Origin: Thiohalocapsa sp963695445
GTDB taxonomy: Bacteria; Pseudomonadota; Gammaproteobacteria; Chromatiales; Chromatiaceae
Direction: 5' to 3'
NCBI GenBank assembly: GCA_963695445.1
Contig: CAVOGV010000038.1
Location: forward strand, 1 to 64,000
DNA length: 64,000 nt
The stretch's first letter is position 1. Every line of letters begins with the position of its first letter. The notes under the pieces were generated by a model. That model made no database searches and had not been told where the DNA came from. It was given only the letters and a program-made list of their open reading frames with translations. Shown here in pieces: positions 1-8,674 of the stretch. The position numbers and the translations under genes were made by a program.

Positions 1-1
1 G

Positions 2-220
2 AAGCTCTTCCAAAGCTTTATTGACGGACTCGTCCATGATCACGCCATTGAAGTTGTGGATGTATACGCAAGCGGCGATATCGCTTTCGAGATCTCGAAA
101 TGGAGCGCAAAGGGCGCGGAGAAAGACGGGACAACACCAGAATTTGGTGGTGTCCTATTGGATATATTTGAGCGACAAAGCGACGGCAGCTGGAAATCCC
201 GTCTACATATCTGGAACTAA
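2..220 (+). CDS. SnoaL/DUF4440-like protein, C-terminal part only
   Basis: Reading from base 2 gives an open frame of 72 residues ending at the TAA at 218-220; the start lies left of the window. The peptide contains the pattern VVDVYASGDIAFEISKWS followed by GGVLLDIFERQSDGSWKSR, which is the typical last two strands of the NTF2-like fold in SnoaL/DUF4440 proteins (a beta-strand ending in W, then a strand with the WK or WR pair). These small cytoplasmic proteins bind or isomerise hydrophobic ligands, and the family is too broad to predict a substrate. The family call rests on pattern recognition of the C-terminal half only. Confidence 0.6.
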   Translation, partial: KLFQSFIDGLVHDHAIEVVDVYASGDIAFEISKWSAKGAEKDGTTPEFGGVLLDIFERQSDGSWKSRLHIWN

Positions 221-441
221 CGATCGAAGAGGGAAGGAGCGAACCGCATCGATCGCGGCCGATGCGGTTCGCTATGCTCGTGCGTACACGGGCGCCATCT
301 GGCCGTTCATGGCCGAAACTAGCAGTCAGTCCGCGAAGCTCGTCTAAGCGTCAGAAGTCCGACCGAAGACTGCCCCGCCTGACGGAGCTGTCAAAAGCCG
401 TCTGCATGGCCCCTGACTGGAGCCGCATGCCCGGGACAACC

Positions 442-813
442 TCATGGATCTTGATCGGTCACAAGCCCTTGAACCTGCGCCGTCGTCGTAGGAGACGGTG
501 CATCGAATGACAGCCCGAGCCTCCAGCGGTCTTTGCCGTCGAGCTTCTCCACCCAAACGACAGTACCGACTGCTCGAACCGCCCCCTTCGGCACGCTTCT
601 GGACAAGCTCAAAAGCAGTTGGGAGCCGAGCTGGACAAATTCAGGGCTGGAGACACGCAAACCCGCTTCACTGAGGTCTTCAGCAAACATTGGGCAACTA
701 CGGCTCATCAAGCCTTTAGGAATAGGCTCAGCGGCAACGGGCGCGTCGTAGGGCACTCGTCGGTGCTCTCGTCGCTCGGTCTTCAAAGCCTGGCCTTTGG
801 TTGTGAATGTCAT
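442..813 (-). CDS. PilZ domain protein
   Basis: A protein of about 123 residues. I chose ATG at 813 (MTFTTKG...) because a purine-rich AGAGGG stretch lies just upstream; an upstream in-frame start at 906 would add 31 poorly conserved residues. The sequence has the PilZ hallmarks: an RREHRRVPYD motif (the RxxxR half of the c-di-GMP site), then DLSEAGLRV (equivalent to the D/NxSxxG motif), then a beta-barrel ending RWRLGLSFD. PilZ proteins bind cyclic di-GMP and tune motility, exopolysaccharide or attachment. It stands alone between a SnoaL-like fragment and a transposase relic, so its target process cannot be inferred from neighbours. Confidence 0.75.
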   Translation of the reverse strand: MTFTTKGQALKTERREHRRVPYDAPVAAEPIPKGLMSRSCPMFAEDLSEAGLRVSSPEFVQLGSQLLLSLSRSVPKGAVRAVGTVVWVEKLDGKDRWRLGLSFDAPSPTTTAQVQGLVTDQDP

Positions 814-957
814 GATCTGCCCTCTGGACCTCTCTTGGTCTGCTGCGGCGAGCGGCGGGGAGCAAATTCGTTGGGTCGCAACCTGGAAAAGACAAGGGGA
901 GTGCATCAGTCCCCTTCCGACCCGACGGAGTCATCGGCGCTGCGAACAACGACGGCG

Positions 958-1130
958 GCAATGCAACCCATAGCGGACGTTGCGAGAATCGTCATTTTCA
1001 TCACTGACGCCGCCGATCTCGCCCGCGCGCCGCGCGCGCTTGGGAGGATGCCCCCAGCCGATGTCGGACTGGGACCTTCCTCGGCCAGCTCGAGCCCGAC
1101 GTCGAGTACGATCAGCGCGTCGCTTGGTAG
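958..1130 (+). pseudogene. IS91/IS801-type transposase, C-terminal relic
   Basis: Frame-shifted remains of the transposase tail. One frame reads ARIVIFITDAAD and ARAPRALGRMPPAD; another reads PMSDWDLP; a third reads LEPDVEYDQRVAW followed by a TAG stop at 1128-1130. These pieces match in order the tail seen in better condition near the right end of the window (62978-63187: AFVTDAAPVERILTHIGEPP, then PMPDWNLLGQPEPDFEF, then DQRISW). The rest of 814-1387 shows no gene. Confidence 0.55.
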
Positions 1131-1387
1131 TCGCCGTCTCCCGCAGGCGGGAGCAGCCGACCTTTTGGGCCACCCATCCGCTGTGCGCCGGAGTCGCGTT
1201 CCAGAGCTCGGCAACATGGGATTTCTGCTCCATCGTGAGGCCGCTGAGCGCCAAGATGGCGCCTTGACCGGTCCTCGGTCCCCGACTAGCCCCAACACCC
1301 GGGCGTCACTAGACGCGCAGACGGTTGGATTTTCTATCCGTAGCGCTCCTAGAGCAACTCAGACAGATAGCCCAACGCCGCCTCTGC

Positions 1388-4300
1388 TCATCCGCGCTCT
1401 TCGCCGTCAGCGAGGCCGTCGCTCTCGCTCAGCAGAAACACCAGCGCATCCATCACATGGTTGGCCACGGCGGACGGCGGGTCGAGATAGAGCGCGTTCC
1501 AGGCCTTGGCGCGATGCTGGTCGTAGTCCGGCGCCTGCCCCGGATGACGCTGCTCCCAGGCGAGGCGCACGGCATGGCCGATCACGACGTCCACATAGAG
1601 GGTGTCGTCGATGCGCAGCTCGGGATTGTTGCTCATCACAATCATCAAGACCTGCAACGCCTCCTTGTAGAGCTGCAGGCTGTCCGGTGACGGGGTCTTG
1701 TTGAGGATGTGGGTAACGCGGTCCTTGAAGAGTTTCTCGCCGCGTGTCATGTCGGCGCACAGCTTGTGATCCAGCCGCAGCTTGGGGTTCCACTGGTCGC
1801 CGATGACCAGGCCGAGGCTCTGATTGACGATGTCCCAGACCCCTTCGAAAAAGCCGTCGCTGAAGCGCCCCAGGTTGCCCTGAGCGGTGCGCCATTCGTG
1901 CCAGTCCGCGGCGTCGGCGAGATCCGGGTCCATGCTGGCGTCGAAGTTCACGCGGACCATGCCGCTGGAATCCGACGACACCTGCATGAGCTCCCGCTGT
2001 TGCAGGGAGTCCGTTGCATCCTGGTAGTGCTCGAGCACGTCCCGAATCGCTTTGGCGAACCGGTGCGGCGGCAGAGCGAGCAGTTCATCCAGCGCATCGC
2101 TGATCGACAAGCGGGCCTCCGGTCGCTGCCGCACCGCGATCAATTGCAGCAGCCGGCCGGTGCGGATCAGCGTCATGTCGCTGAACAGGTCCGAGTGCGA
2201 GCGCAGGAGCAGGCCGAGATTGAGGATCAGCTCCTGCGTCAGGATCTGGGCGCGGAGATCATCGGGGTTGAACTGGCGGATGGCCTGCAGCAGCTCGGCC
2301 GCACCCATGGGGCGGCGAAACGTCGAGTGACGGCTGTAGGAGCGGGACACACTCAGCGCGATCTGGTGCACGACGATCTCGGTGGCGGCGCTCTCTAGGT
2401 TGATGTCGTGCTTGCCCAGCACCGCCGCGCTGAGCCGGATCAGGTCCCAGCGGCGTGCCTCGCAGGCACGCATGTAGACCTCTTCGAGCAGGTCGCAGAG
2501 GCGGGCCGGTTTGTCCCCCGCGTCCTTGAGCCCGGTGTCGAATGCGAGACCATGCCGGGATGCCAATAGACGCAAGACGTCGAACTGGGTGTGCAGATCC
2601 GTGGGCGTGCTCAGCAGGCGCATCAACGCATCGTCATCCAGGGAATCGATGGGGGCTGATCGATTCGCCGCGGAATCACCGTCGCTCTGGTCTTGGACGA
2701 TTGGCAGCAATTGGCAGCAGGGGCGGTCGTCCTGCTCGCCCGCGTCTTCGGGGAATTGGTAGCCGTGCAGGATGTCGATGCGCTCGCGTCCAGCCGTGGG
2801 CAGAAATGCCGCAACGCGGCCGAGCTGTACCGGTGTGCCGCCGACCTGGCCCTCTCGGCAGGCGTTCATGAAGTCGAGTAACGCGATGTGACCATCGTCC
2901 GTCAGCATGCGCTGGTTCACCACCAAGACGACCAACGGCCTGCCGGGATGGTCCCACTGCTTGCTGACATAGGTCAGTCCCATCTTCAGCCGCTCGACCA
3001 GCATGGCGTTGTCGAGGGCCAGGTAGAAGTCGTGGCGATTCATGAACTGCGGCTGGAACAGCATCTGCCGTCCCTCGATGGTGTAGACGGTGCTGGTTGC
3101 CAGGCCGCGCAGGTGACGCAGCGGCCGACCGCTGAGGCCGAGGCGCGGGTTGCGGCCGAGTTGGCAGTAGGCCTCGGCCAGGGCGGCCGCCTCGTAGATG
3201 ACGACCGGCGAGACCTCGCGGCGGGTCTCCGCCTTGATGCCCTTGTCGTCGAGTTGGAGCTTCACGCTCGGCGACTCGGCAAGCAATGCAAACTGCACCC
3301 GACGCCCGCGGTGCCGTCCGACCTGCAGGCGTCGGCCGAGCGGGTCGACGTCGGCGACATCGAGCAAGCCATCCTGGATCAGCGCGCCCAGGACGTAGAG
3401 ACTCTGCGCCCAGACCAGTGGCACGTTCTCGTTGGGCTCGCGCTCCTGGCTGTTGGGGGCCTGGCGTTCGGCGTCGATCCGGTCCGCGGGCACCCGAAAC
3501 AGCTCCGGCAGGAGCAGGTCGCCGTCGCGCTCCACCAACAGACCTTCCAGCTTGTCGCGGTACGCCTGGCCTCTGGCTCATTGCCGCGGAACAGGTGATG
3601 GAGCAGCAGATAGGTGAAGAACAGCGGCCATTCGCATTCGATGTGCTCGAACTGCAACATCTCCTCGGGCTCGTAGTGCAGCCGCTCGTGGTCCTCGATC
3701 GCCGTCTGGTGGCCGTCGCGCAGAAACCGCTTACAGCCGTAGCGGCCTTCCAGCTTGCCGACGACCTGGTCGACGGTTGCGTCGACCAGCGTTGCATCCT
3801 CCACCGCAAAGGCCGGGAAACCGACGACACTGAGGGTCGCCGCGTCGACCTCCTTCGACAGGGACTCGCTCGGCAGGCTGGATTCGAGGGTGATGCGGGC
3901 GCGTGCCACATCGTCGGGCACCACATGCACCACGGACGCCTGGCCGCCGCCCTGGCCGAACAGGTTGAAGCCGTTCAGGGCCTCCAGCGCGGCCTTGGCC
4001 ATGCCGACCGAGCTGCTGTTGATCTCGGCGACACCATGGTTGGCCTTGTTGCCGCGCTCCCAGATGCCGTAGTCCGGGGTACGGTAGGCGCGGCCGATGT
4101 AGTGCACCAGGTTCTGGACGAAATTGACCTCGTCGATGGTGAAGACGATGCGCAGGCCCGAGGCGGTCATCTGCGCCAGCATCAGCAGGAACAGGGAGGT
4201 CGCGTCGATCTGCAGGTGTCCCCATTCGTCGTCCCCGACGACGGGGTCACCGGTGCCGGTGTCGTACTTGGCATGCAGGGCGTCGAGCGGGTCCAGCGTC

Positions 4301-4638
4301 TGCTTGAAACGCTCTACCTTGTCGGATTGGCGCATCATCGCGATCAACAGCCCGCGCATCAGCTTGACCACGCTCTGTTCCAACAGCACGGTTCGGCCGT
4401 CGCTTTCATCGAGCCGGCGATAGGCCAGGCCCAGCCCCCACGCGGCCAGGATGCTGTAGACGTTGTCGCGGACCCAGGCGTCGGTGTAGTCCCCATGGGC
4501 CGTGATGGCCGTACTGGCCGGCAGTAGGCCCGTGATCGGATGCTGGCGCGACAGGATGATCCGGGTCACCTGCTGGTAGTAGCGCTCGAGCTGGTCTAGG
4601 GATGCCGTGGGCGATATTCGGGGGGATGTTCGCTGCAT
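1388..4638 (-). CDS. Phosphorylase-kinase-like GH15 protein, one frameshift
   Basis: A locus of about 1083 codons read in two frames joined near 3566-3570, where GNEPEA runs out of frame and AYRDKLEGLLVERDGDLLLPELFRV resumes; one missing base restores a single protein. The N-terminal half has the (alpha/alpha)6-barrel look of eukaryotic phosphorylase kinase alpha/beta subunits and their bacterial relatives: LPAST, DYTDAWVRDNVYSILAAWGL, WGHLQIDATSLFLLMLAQM and YGIWERGNKANHG. Family members are glucoamylase-fold proteins of about 1000-1100 residues whose bacterial role is uncertain; a part in glycogen or glucan control is an inference. No signal peptide is visible, so it is probably cytoplasmic. 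It is monocistronic and divergent from the DksA-like gene. Confidence 0.7.
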
Positions 4639-4880
4639 GCTGCTTGCTGACCTCTTGGAAGCTGTGTATCGACCCCTGCGGACTGACCGGCGCGGTCAGT
4701 CGCCCACCGCGGCGCCTGTGCGATTGAACCTGGCGTGCTTGAGGGCACCAGATGCTTGCGGATGAGTCAAGTTTGACGTCGACGTTAATGTCAGCGCAGC
4801 GCCCGGATGCGCATTCCGGGTACAGTGTTGAGTTGGGATGCGGATAATCCTAGAAACGGCCCTGGGGGCAAAATCCAGCC

Positions 4881-5228
4881 ATGAGCGATCGACCATTCGA
4901 GACTGAGCCGTTCCGGCAAGCCCTGCTCGAGCGCCGCCGCACGCTGCAAGCGCAACAGGGCAGCGATGCGGACGCCGTGGTCGAGCTCGACCAAACCCGC
5001 CAGGGCCGGCTGTTCCGCATGGACGCGATGCAGCAGCAGGCGATGGCCGCCGAGACCGCTCGGCGCCGAGCGTTGGAGCTGACCCGCATCGACGCGGCCC
5101 TGGCGCGCGTCGAGTCCGGCGACTTTGGGCTGTGCGTGCGCTGCGATGAGGAGATCGCACCACGCCGGCTGGAGATCGACCCGGCCGCGACGCTCTGCAT
5201 CTGCTGCGCCGATCGGCCAGAGAGCTGA
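4881..5228 (+). CDS. TraR/DksA family zinc-finger protein
   Basis: 115 residues. A long N-terminal helical stretch (residues 8-75, rich in Q, R, E and A) resembles the DksA coiled coil, and LTRIDAALARVESGDFGLC leads into a C-terminal zinc finger with the spacing CVRC...CICC. It is shorter than E. coli DksA (151 aa) and closer to the small DksA/TraR relatives. Family members enter the RNA polymerase secondary channel and adjust promoter output, often with ppGpp. The tip acidic residues needed for DksA function cannot be assigned with confidence here, so a general transcription role is an inference. ATG at 4881 follows a GGGGGC stretch. Confidence 0.8.
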   Translation: MSDRPFETEPFRQALLERRRTLQAQQGSDADAVVELDQTRQGRLFRMDAMQQQAMAAETARRRALELTRIDAALARVESGDFGLCVRCDEEIAPRRLEIDPAATLCICCADRPES

Positions 5229-5234
5229 CGGAGC

Positions 5235-6071
5235 ATGGCCATTTTGAGCGCAAGGGCGAGCGCGAGAGTGACGAGGCAGGCCCACCGGTGCCGCTCACGG
5301 CCGCCGTTTACCCGCCTGTCCCTGCTGCTGCCTGGAATCGGTCGCGTGCGCACCAGCGCTCGCCCACCGGCCGACAGCCGAAACGCTGTTCTCGCGCCCG
5401 GCAGCAGCAGCCGCCGCCGCGAGCCGGCGTGGATCACCTTCAGCCCCGGAGCGCTGACCCGGCCCGGCGACTACCCGGAGTTGCTCGCTGCGCTAACCGC
5501 CACCGGTGCCGCGGTGCTGACACTGGGCTACGACTGGCCGGCGCTCTTCACCGGGGAGGCAGTCAAGGCAGTCAAGGCAGCCAAGGCCTGGCGCGCGGCA
5601 GACCGGCTGCTGCGCCGACAACTGCCGGCGCGCGGCTTGGCAATGCACCGTCTACCGCCGATACCATCAGGCCGGCTCAGGCGCTCCGCCCCGCCGCTGC
5701 GCATCCTCGACTACAGCCTCGGCGGCCATGTATTGTCGACGGGCTTCCAGCACCGATCGAGCGGTCGCGACCAGGAGATCATCCTGCTCGGTACCTCAAA
5801 CCTGCGCGAGCCATGGCGGCCACCAGCCTCAAAGCGACTAAGGATGCGGCTGCTCGCGGGTACCAAGGACGGCGTTTTCAGTCTCTCAGGATTGGCGCAG
5901 CTCGCCGCGGCCTTAGACGCGCCGGTGGAATGGCTCGCCAACGTCAATCACTTCGGCATCTTGGATCCAGGCATTGGCGCGCCTGCGGTTCGCGCCCGAG
6001 ATCACGCAACCAAGCTCAGCGCCCACCAGTGCGCAGAACGCATTGCGCGGCAAGTGCTCGGCGGTGGCTGA
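5235..6071 (+). CDS. Alpha/beta-hydrolase-like protein, probably degenerate
   Basis: 278 residues if started at the ATG at 5235, seven bases after the DksA-like gene. The first 65 residues are Arg/Ser/Pro-rich and look non-coding, so the real start may be downstream. From about residue 66 a hydrolase-like layout appears: ITFSPGALTRPGDYPELLAAL, then ILDYSLGGHV (nucleophile-elbow-like, with Asp in place of the first Gly of GxSxG), then LLAGTKDGVF (possible catalytic Asp) and NVNHFGI (possible catalytic His). The unusual elbow and the odd basic stretch around residues 120-160 suggest decay or an uncorrected frameshift. Substrate unknown. Confidence 0.45.
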   Translation: MAILSARASARVTRQAHRCRSRPPFTRLSLLLPGIGRVRTSARPPADSRNAVLAPGSSSRRREPAWITFSPGALTRPGDYPELLAALTATGAAVLTLGYDWPALFTGEAVKAVKAAKAWRAADRLLRRQLPARGLAMHRLPPIPSGRLRRSAPPLRILDYSLGGHVLSTGFQHRSSGRDQEIILLGTSNLREPWRPPASKRLRMRLLAGTKDGVFSLSGLAQLAAALDAPVEWLANVNHFGILDPGIGAPAVRARDHATKLSAHQCAERIARQVLGGG

Positions 6072-6231
6072 GACAGGGGGTTGCTGCCTGCGGCGACGGA
6101 CAGGCTGTTGCGCGGCTCGAGATGCGTGCTGAGGGCCACGTACATCGAGGCGGTGTTCGCAGCGTCACAGCACCAAAAGTGCTCTGTCCCCAGATGCTTA
6201 TCGCACCCAGCCCCAAGTATGCGGGGCCGGA

Positions 6232-6681
6232 TCATCCGATCTTGGCGATCGAGACGACGCGATGATCCAGACTCTGCGAGTCTGGCGCCACCTCCGCGCC
6301 GAGCGCGTCGACGTATTGTTCCACACGCACTTGGAGGGCGCCCAACTCGGGGGCATAAATCACGCAGCGCCGCCCACCCTCGTCGACCTGCGCATTGAGC
6401 AGTGCATCGCGCATCAGGGAGACCGAAGGGGCGGGCCCGTCGATGCTGTAGATGGAATCATTAAGCATGATCGCAGCGCGGGAGTCGACACGCAGGGTGC
6501 AGCGTGCATCTGGATCAGCCATCAGCCGCGTGCTCCGGAATGAGCGCGTCTTGCCGACGCTCGAGCCCCATTGCGGGGCAAGCTCGCGCAGGAACCCGAC
6601 TAGCTCCGGGTCGGTCGTCAGCGCGCCCACCACGGCACGCACACTTTTCTCGTCATCGGTCGGGGTCGCATCGGTGCTCAT
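6232..6681 (-). CDS. Hypothetical protein, 149 aa
   Basis: I do not recognise this protein. It begins MSTDATPTDDEKSVRAVVG with a GAGG ribosome-binding stretch upstream of ATG 6681. It has an acidic N-terminus, a central FRSTRLMADPDARCTLRVDSRAA segment and a C-terminal VIYAPELGALQVRVEQYVDALG helix-like segment. No signal peptide or membrane segment is visible, so it is probably cytoplasmic. Codon use and a clean start support a real gene. It converges with the hydrolase-like gene on its left and lies next to the IS110-family element on its right, whose left repeat begins about 80 bases away. Confidence 0.55.
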   Translation of the reverse strand: MSTDATPTDDEKSVRAVVGALTTDPELVGFLRELAPQWGSSVGKTRSFRSTRLMADPDARCTLRVDSRAAIMLNDSIYSIDGPAPSVSLMRDALLNAQVDEGGRRCVIYAPELGALQVRVEQYVDALGAEVAPDSQSLDHRVVSIAKIG

Positions 6682-6762
6682 GGCATTGCCTCGTCAGGCA
6701 GGAGTCGACGTTGGAAATTGGGCCTGCGAACCACAGTCCGCAGCCAGGTTAGGTTAGACATG

Positions 6763-6775
6763 ATGTTTTGACCTG
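6763..6775. repeat. Left 13-bp inverted repeat of the IS110-family element
   Basis: ATGTTTTGACCTG, perfect inverse complement of 8627-8639. It overlaps the outer stem of the hairpin before the transposase start. Confidence 0.6.
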
Positions 6776-6853
6776 CCCGTCCTCAACGCACGTGGGTTAT
6801 GTTGAGGATGGACAAATCCATCGACACAGAGCCACATTGAGGGGGGCAGGTCA
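6769..6853 (+). promoter_or_regulatory. Nested hairpin leading into the transposase start
   Basis: A perfect 10-bp outer stem, TGACCTGCCC (6769-6778) with GGGCAGGTCA (6844-6853), encloses a 9-bp inner stem, GTCCTCAAC (6779-6787) with GTTGAGGAT (6801-6809, one G-T pair). The right outer arm covers the likely ribosome-binding site (GGGGGGCAGG) and the first base of the ATG at 6853. The mRNA could therefore hide its own start, or the structure could be part of the recombination end. Confidence 0.55.
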
Positions 6854-8082
6854 TGCAAGAGTGTAACGCAGCAACGCATCGGATTGAGACGGCATCGTCG
6901 CAGGTGGCGTTGTCGGCGGCGAGCGGGAAAGGGGCGGCGAAGCAGTACGCGGCCTACATCGGTCTGGACGTGCACAAAGAGACGATTGCGGTGGCGGTGG
7001 CGGAGCCCGGGCGCGGGGAGGCGATGTATCGTGGGGAGATCGCCAACACGCCGAAGAAGGTCGAGAAACTGATCGCTCAGCTGAGCGAGGCCTACGACGG
7101 CGGTCTGCTGCTGTTGTGCTACGAGGCCGGGCCGTGCGGCTACGGACTCTACCGCCAGCTCATCGGCAGCGGTCACGACTGCCAGGTGGTCGCGCCCTCG
7201 CTGATCCCGAAGAAGGCGGGCGAGCGCATCAAGACCGACCGACGTGATGCGCTAAAGCTCGCGCGTCTGCTGCGCAGCGGGGATCTTACGGCGGTGTGGG
7301 TACCCGACCGGGAGCAGGAGCGCATGCGCGATCTGAGCCGCGCGCGCGACGATCTGAAGGCGCAGGAACGCACCGCGCGTCAGCAGCTCAATGCCTTCCT
7401 GCTGCGCCACGGCCAGCACTGGCCCAAGGGCAAGAGCCGCTGGACGCCGGCGCATGAGAACTGGCTGGCCGGGCTGAAGCTCGACGACCCCTGGCAGCAG
7501 GTGGTGCTGCAGACGTACATCGACGCCGAGCGCGCCGCCGGCGAGCGGGTCGCCCAGCTCACCGATCAGCTCATGCGCGCGCTGCCCGAGTGGTCGCTGG
7601 CGCCGGTGGTCGCCTCGCTGGTGGCGCTGCGCGGAATCGACAAACTCGCCGCCATCGTGCTGTTGGCCGAACTCGGCGACATCAGCCGCTTCGACTCGCC
7701 CAAGCAGCTGATGGCCTTCCTCGGGCTGGTGCCGAGCGAGCACTCCTCCGGCGGGCGCCGACGCCAGGGCGCGATCACGCTCACCGGCAACAGCCACGCC
7801 CGGCGCATGCTGGTGGAGTCGGCCTGGAGCTACCGCTTCCCGGCACGCCAGACCAAGCATCTCAAAACCAAGGCGGCCAACGCATCCCCAGCGGCGAAAC
7901 GCATCGCCTGGAAGGCGCAGATACGCCTGTGCGGGCGCTATCGCAGCATGACGCGTGCCGGCAAGAACACCAAACTGGTGTGCGTGGCCATCGCTCGCGA
8001 GCTCGCCGGTTTTCTCTGGGATATCGTACGCCAGGAGATGCCGCGCCTGGCGCCAACGCAAGCACCCGCGACGAGCGCCTGA
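6853..8082 (+). CDS. IS110-family transposase
   Basis: 409 residues, intact. The N-terminal RuvC-like DEDD domain is visible: YIGLDVHKE (first Asp), LLCYEAGPCGYGLYR (Glu), and IKTDRRDALKLARLLR (two Asp). The C-terminal Tnp20 domain contains LVALRGIDKLAAIVLLAELGD, LMAFLGLVPSEHSSG and the nucleophile region ITLTGNSHARRMLVESAW. This architecture is specific to IS110-family recombinases, which in characterised members use an element-encoded RNA (bridge RNA or seekRNA) to choose target and donor DNA. All catalytic motifs are present, so the copy is probably active or recently active. Expression may be limited by the hairpin over its start. Confidence 0.92.
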   Translation: MQECNAATHRIETASSQVALSAASGKGAAKQYAAYIGLDVHKETIAVAVAEPGRGEAMYRGEIANTPKKVEKLIAQLSEAYDGGLLLLCYEAGPCGYGLYRQLIGSGHDCQVVAPSLIPKKAGERIKTDRRDALKLARLLRSGDLTAVWVPDREQERMRDLSRARDDLKAQERTARQQLNAFLLRHGQHWPKGKSRWTPAHENWLAGLKLDDPWQQVVLQTYIDAERAAGERVAQLTDQLMRALPEWSLAPVVASLVALRGIDKLAAIVLLAELGDISRFDSPKQLMAFLGLVPSEHSSGGRRRQGAITLTGNSHARRMLVESAWSYRFPARQTKHLKTKAANASPAAKRIAWKAQIRLCGRYRSMTRAGKNTKLVCVAIARELAGFLWDIVRQEMPRLAPTQAPATSA

Positions 8083-8626
8083 TGGTTGGTTGTACACAAC
8101 CGCGTGCGGCGGTGATGACGCCTCACTGATCAGACCATGCGCGAGAGCACAGACACATTGACTCAGGGCATCCGCGGCCGGTGTGGAGAACCCTTGTTCG
8201 GGCTATACCGGTGGTGCACGGGAGAATCCCTCAATGGGCATCCCATGCACCGATCCCTGCTCTTAGAGAAAGGCCAGCTCCGCGACGTAGTGAAGTCCGG
8301 TGGTACCCAATCCACGTCTATCAGCATGATCCACCGTCGCAGTCTGCCGCCGGGTGCCCTGAGCCAATGTGTTTGCAACAACCTTGTCATCGACCTGTGG
8401 ATATGTGGACGAGTCCGCATCCCTGCGGACCGGCCCGAGCTAAAGCCGTGTGGACAACCCATGGACCGCGCCGACACCTCGGCGCAACACGCCAGCACCG
8501 TGCGGGCGCGGCCCACAGGTTGCCCACACTCTCGGGCCTCTCGCCCACATACCCACAGGCCCTGCAACAAACTGTTTAATAGAAGAAAGAAGAGGTGCAC
8601 GACGAGAATTCAGCGCCAATAGTTGA
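8083..8626 (+). ncRNA. Structured 3' region, candidate IS110 guide RNA
   Basis: 544 bases between the transposase stop and the right repeat hold no convincing gene. Near 8178-8251 there is nested structure: CCGGT (8178-8182) pairs with ACCGG (8208-8212); GGTGCA (8213-8218) pairs with TGCACC (8246-8251) and encloses two small hairpins, GGGAGAATCCC (8220-8230) and GGGCATCCC (8236-8244). In IS1111-type elements the guide RNA is encoded downstream of the transposase, which is the basis for this call. The exact RNA ends and guide loops are not determined. Confidence 0.35.
8396..8559. other. Cluster of DnaA-box-like 9-mers
   Basis: TGTGGATAT (8396-8404), TGTGGACGA (8404-8412), TGTGGACAA (8449-8457), TTGCCCACA (8520-8528) and several CCCACA cores up to 8559 resemble TTATCCACA/TGTGGATAA with one to three mismatches each; TGTGGAGAA lies at 8182-8190. 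No dnaA, dnaN or gidA gene is nearby and the cluster sits inside the putative IS, so an origin is unlikely. Confidence 0.2.
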
Positions 8627-8639
8627 CAGGTCAAAACAT
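8627..8639. repeat. Right 13-bp inverted repeat of the IS110-family element
   Basis: CAGGTCAAAACAT, perfect inverse complement of 6763-6775. Confidence 0.6.
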
Positions 8640-8674
8640 ATCAGCCCATGATCTCGCCGGCCATAGGGTGGTCG

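Larger units (their letters stand above)
6763..8639 (+). mobile_element. IS110-family insertion sequence with 13-bp inverted ends
   Basis: An intact IS110-family transposase (6853-8082) lies between a perfect 13-bp inverted repeat: ATGTTTTGACCTG at 6763-6775 and its complement CAGGTCAAAACAT at 8627-8639. IS110 proper has no terminal repeats, but the IS1111 subgroup has short subterminal ones, so the arrangement fits an IS1111-like element of about 1.88 kb with its longer non-coding part (about 540 bp) downstream of the transposase. True outer boundaries cannot be fixed without an empty site. If the right repeat is coincidental, the element would be shorter. Confidence 0.55.

Noticed and set aside
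619..1704. A 361-residue plus-strand open frame over the PilZ gene, IS91 relic and GH15 end
   Set aside because: It runs antisense to two genes with good family motifs and is Arg/Ser/Pro-rich throughout.
8163..8600. Open frames on both strands in the IS 3' region
   Set aside because: No start-site support, no family features, and the bases are better explained by hairpins.
8182..8600. Chromosomal origin of replication
   Set aside because: DnaA-like boxes are imperfect, no origin-linked genes are present, and the site appears to be inside an insertion sequence.
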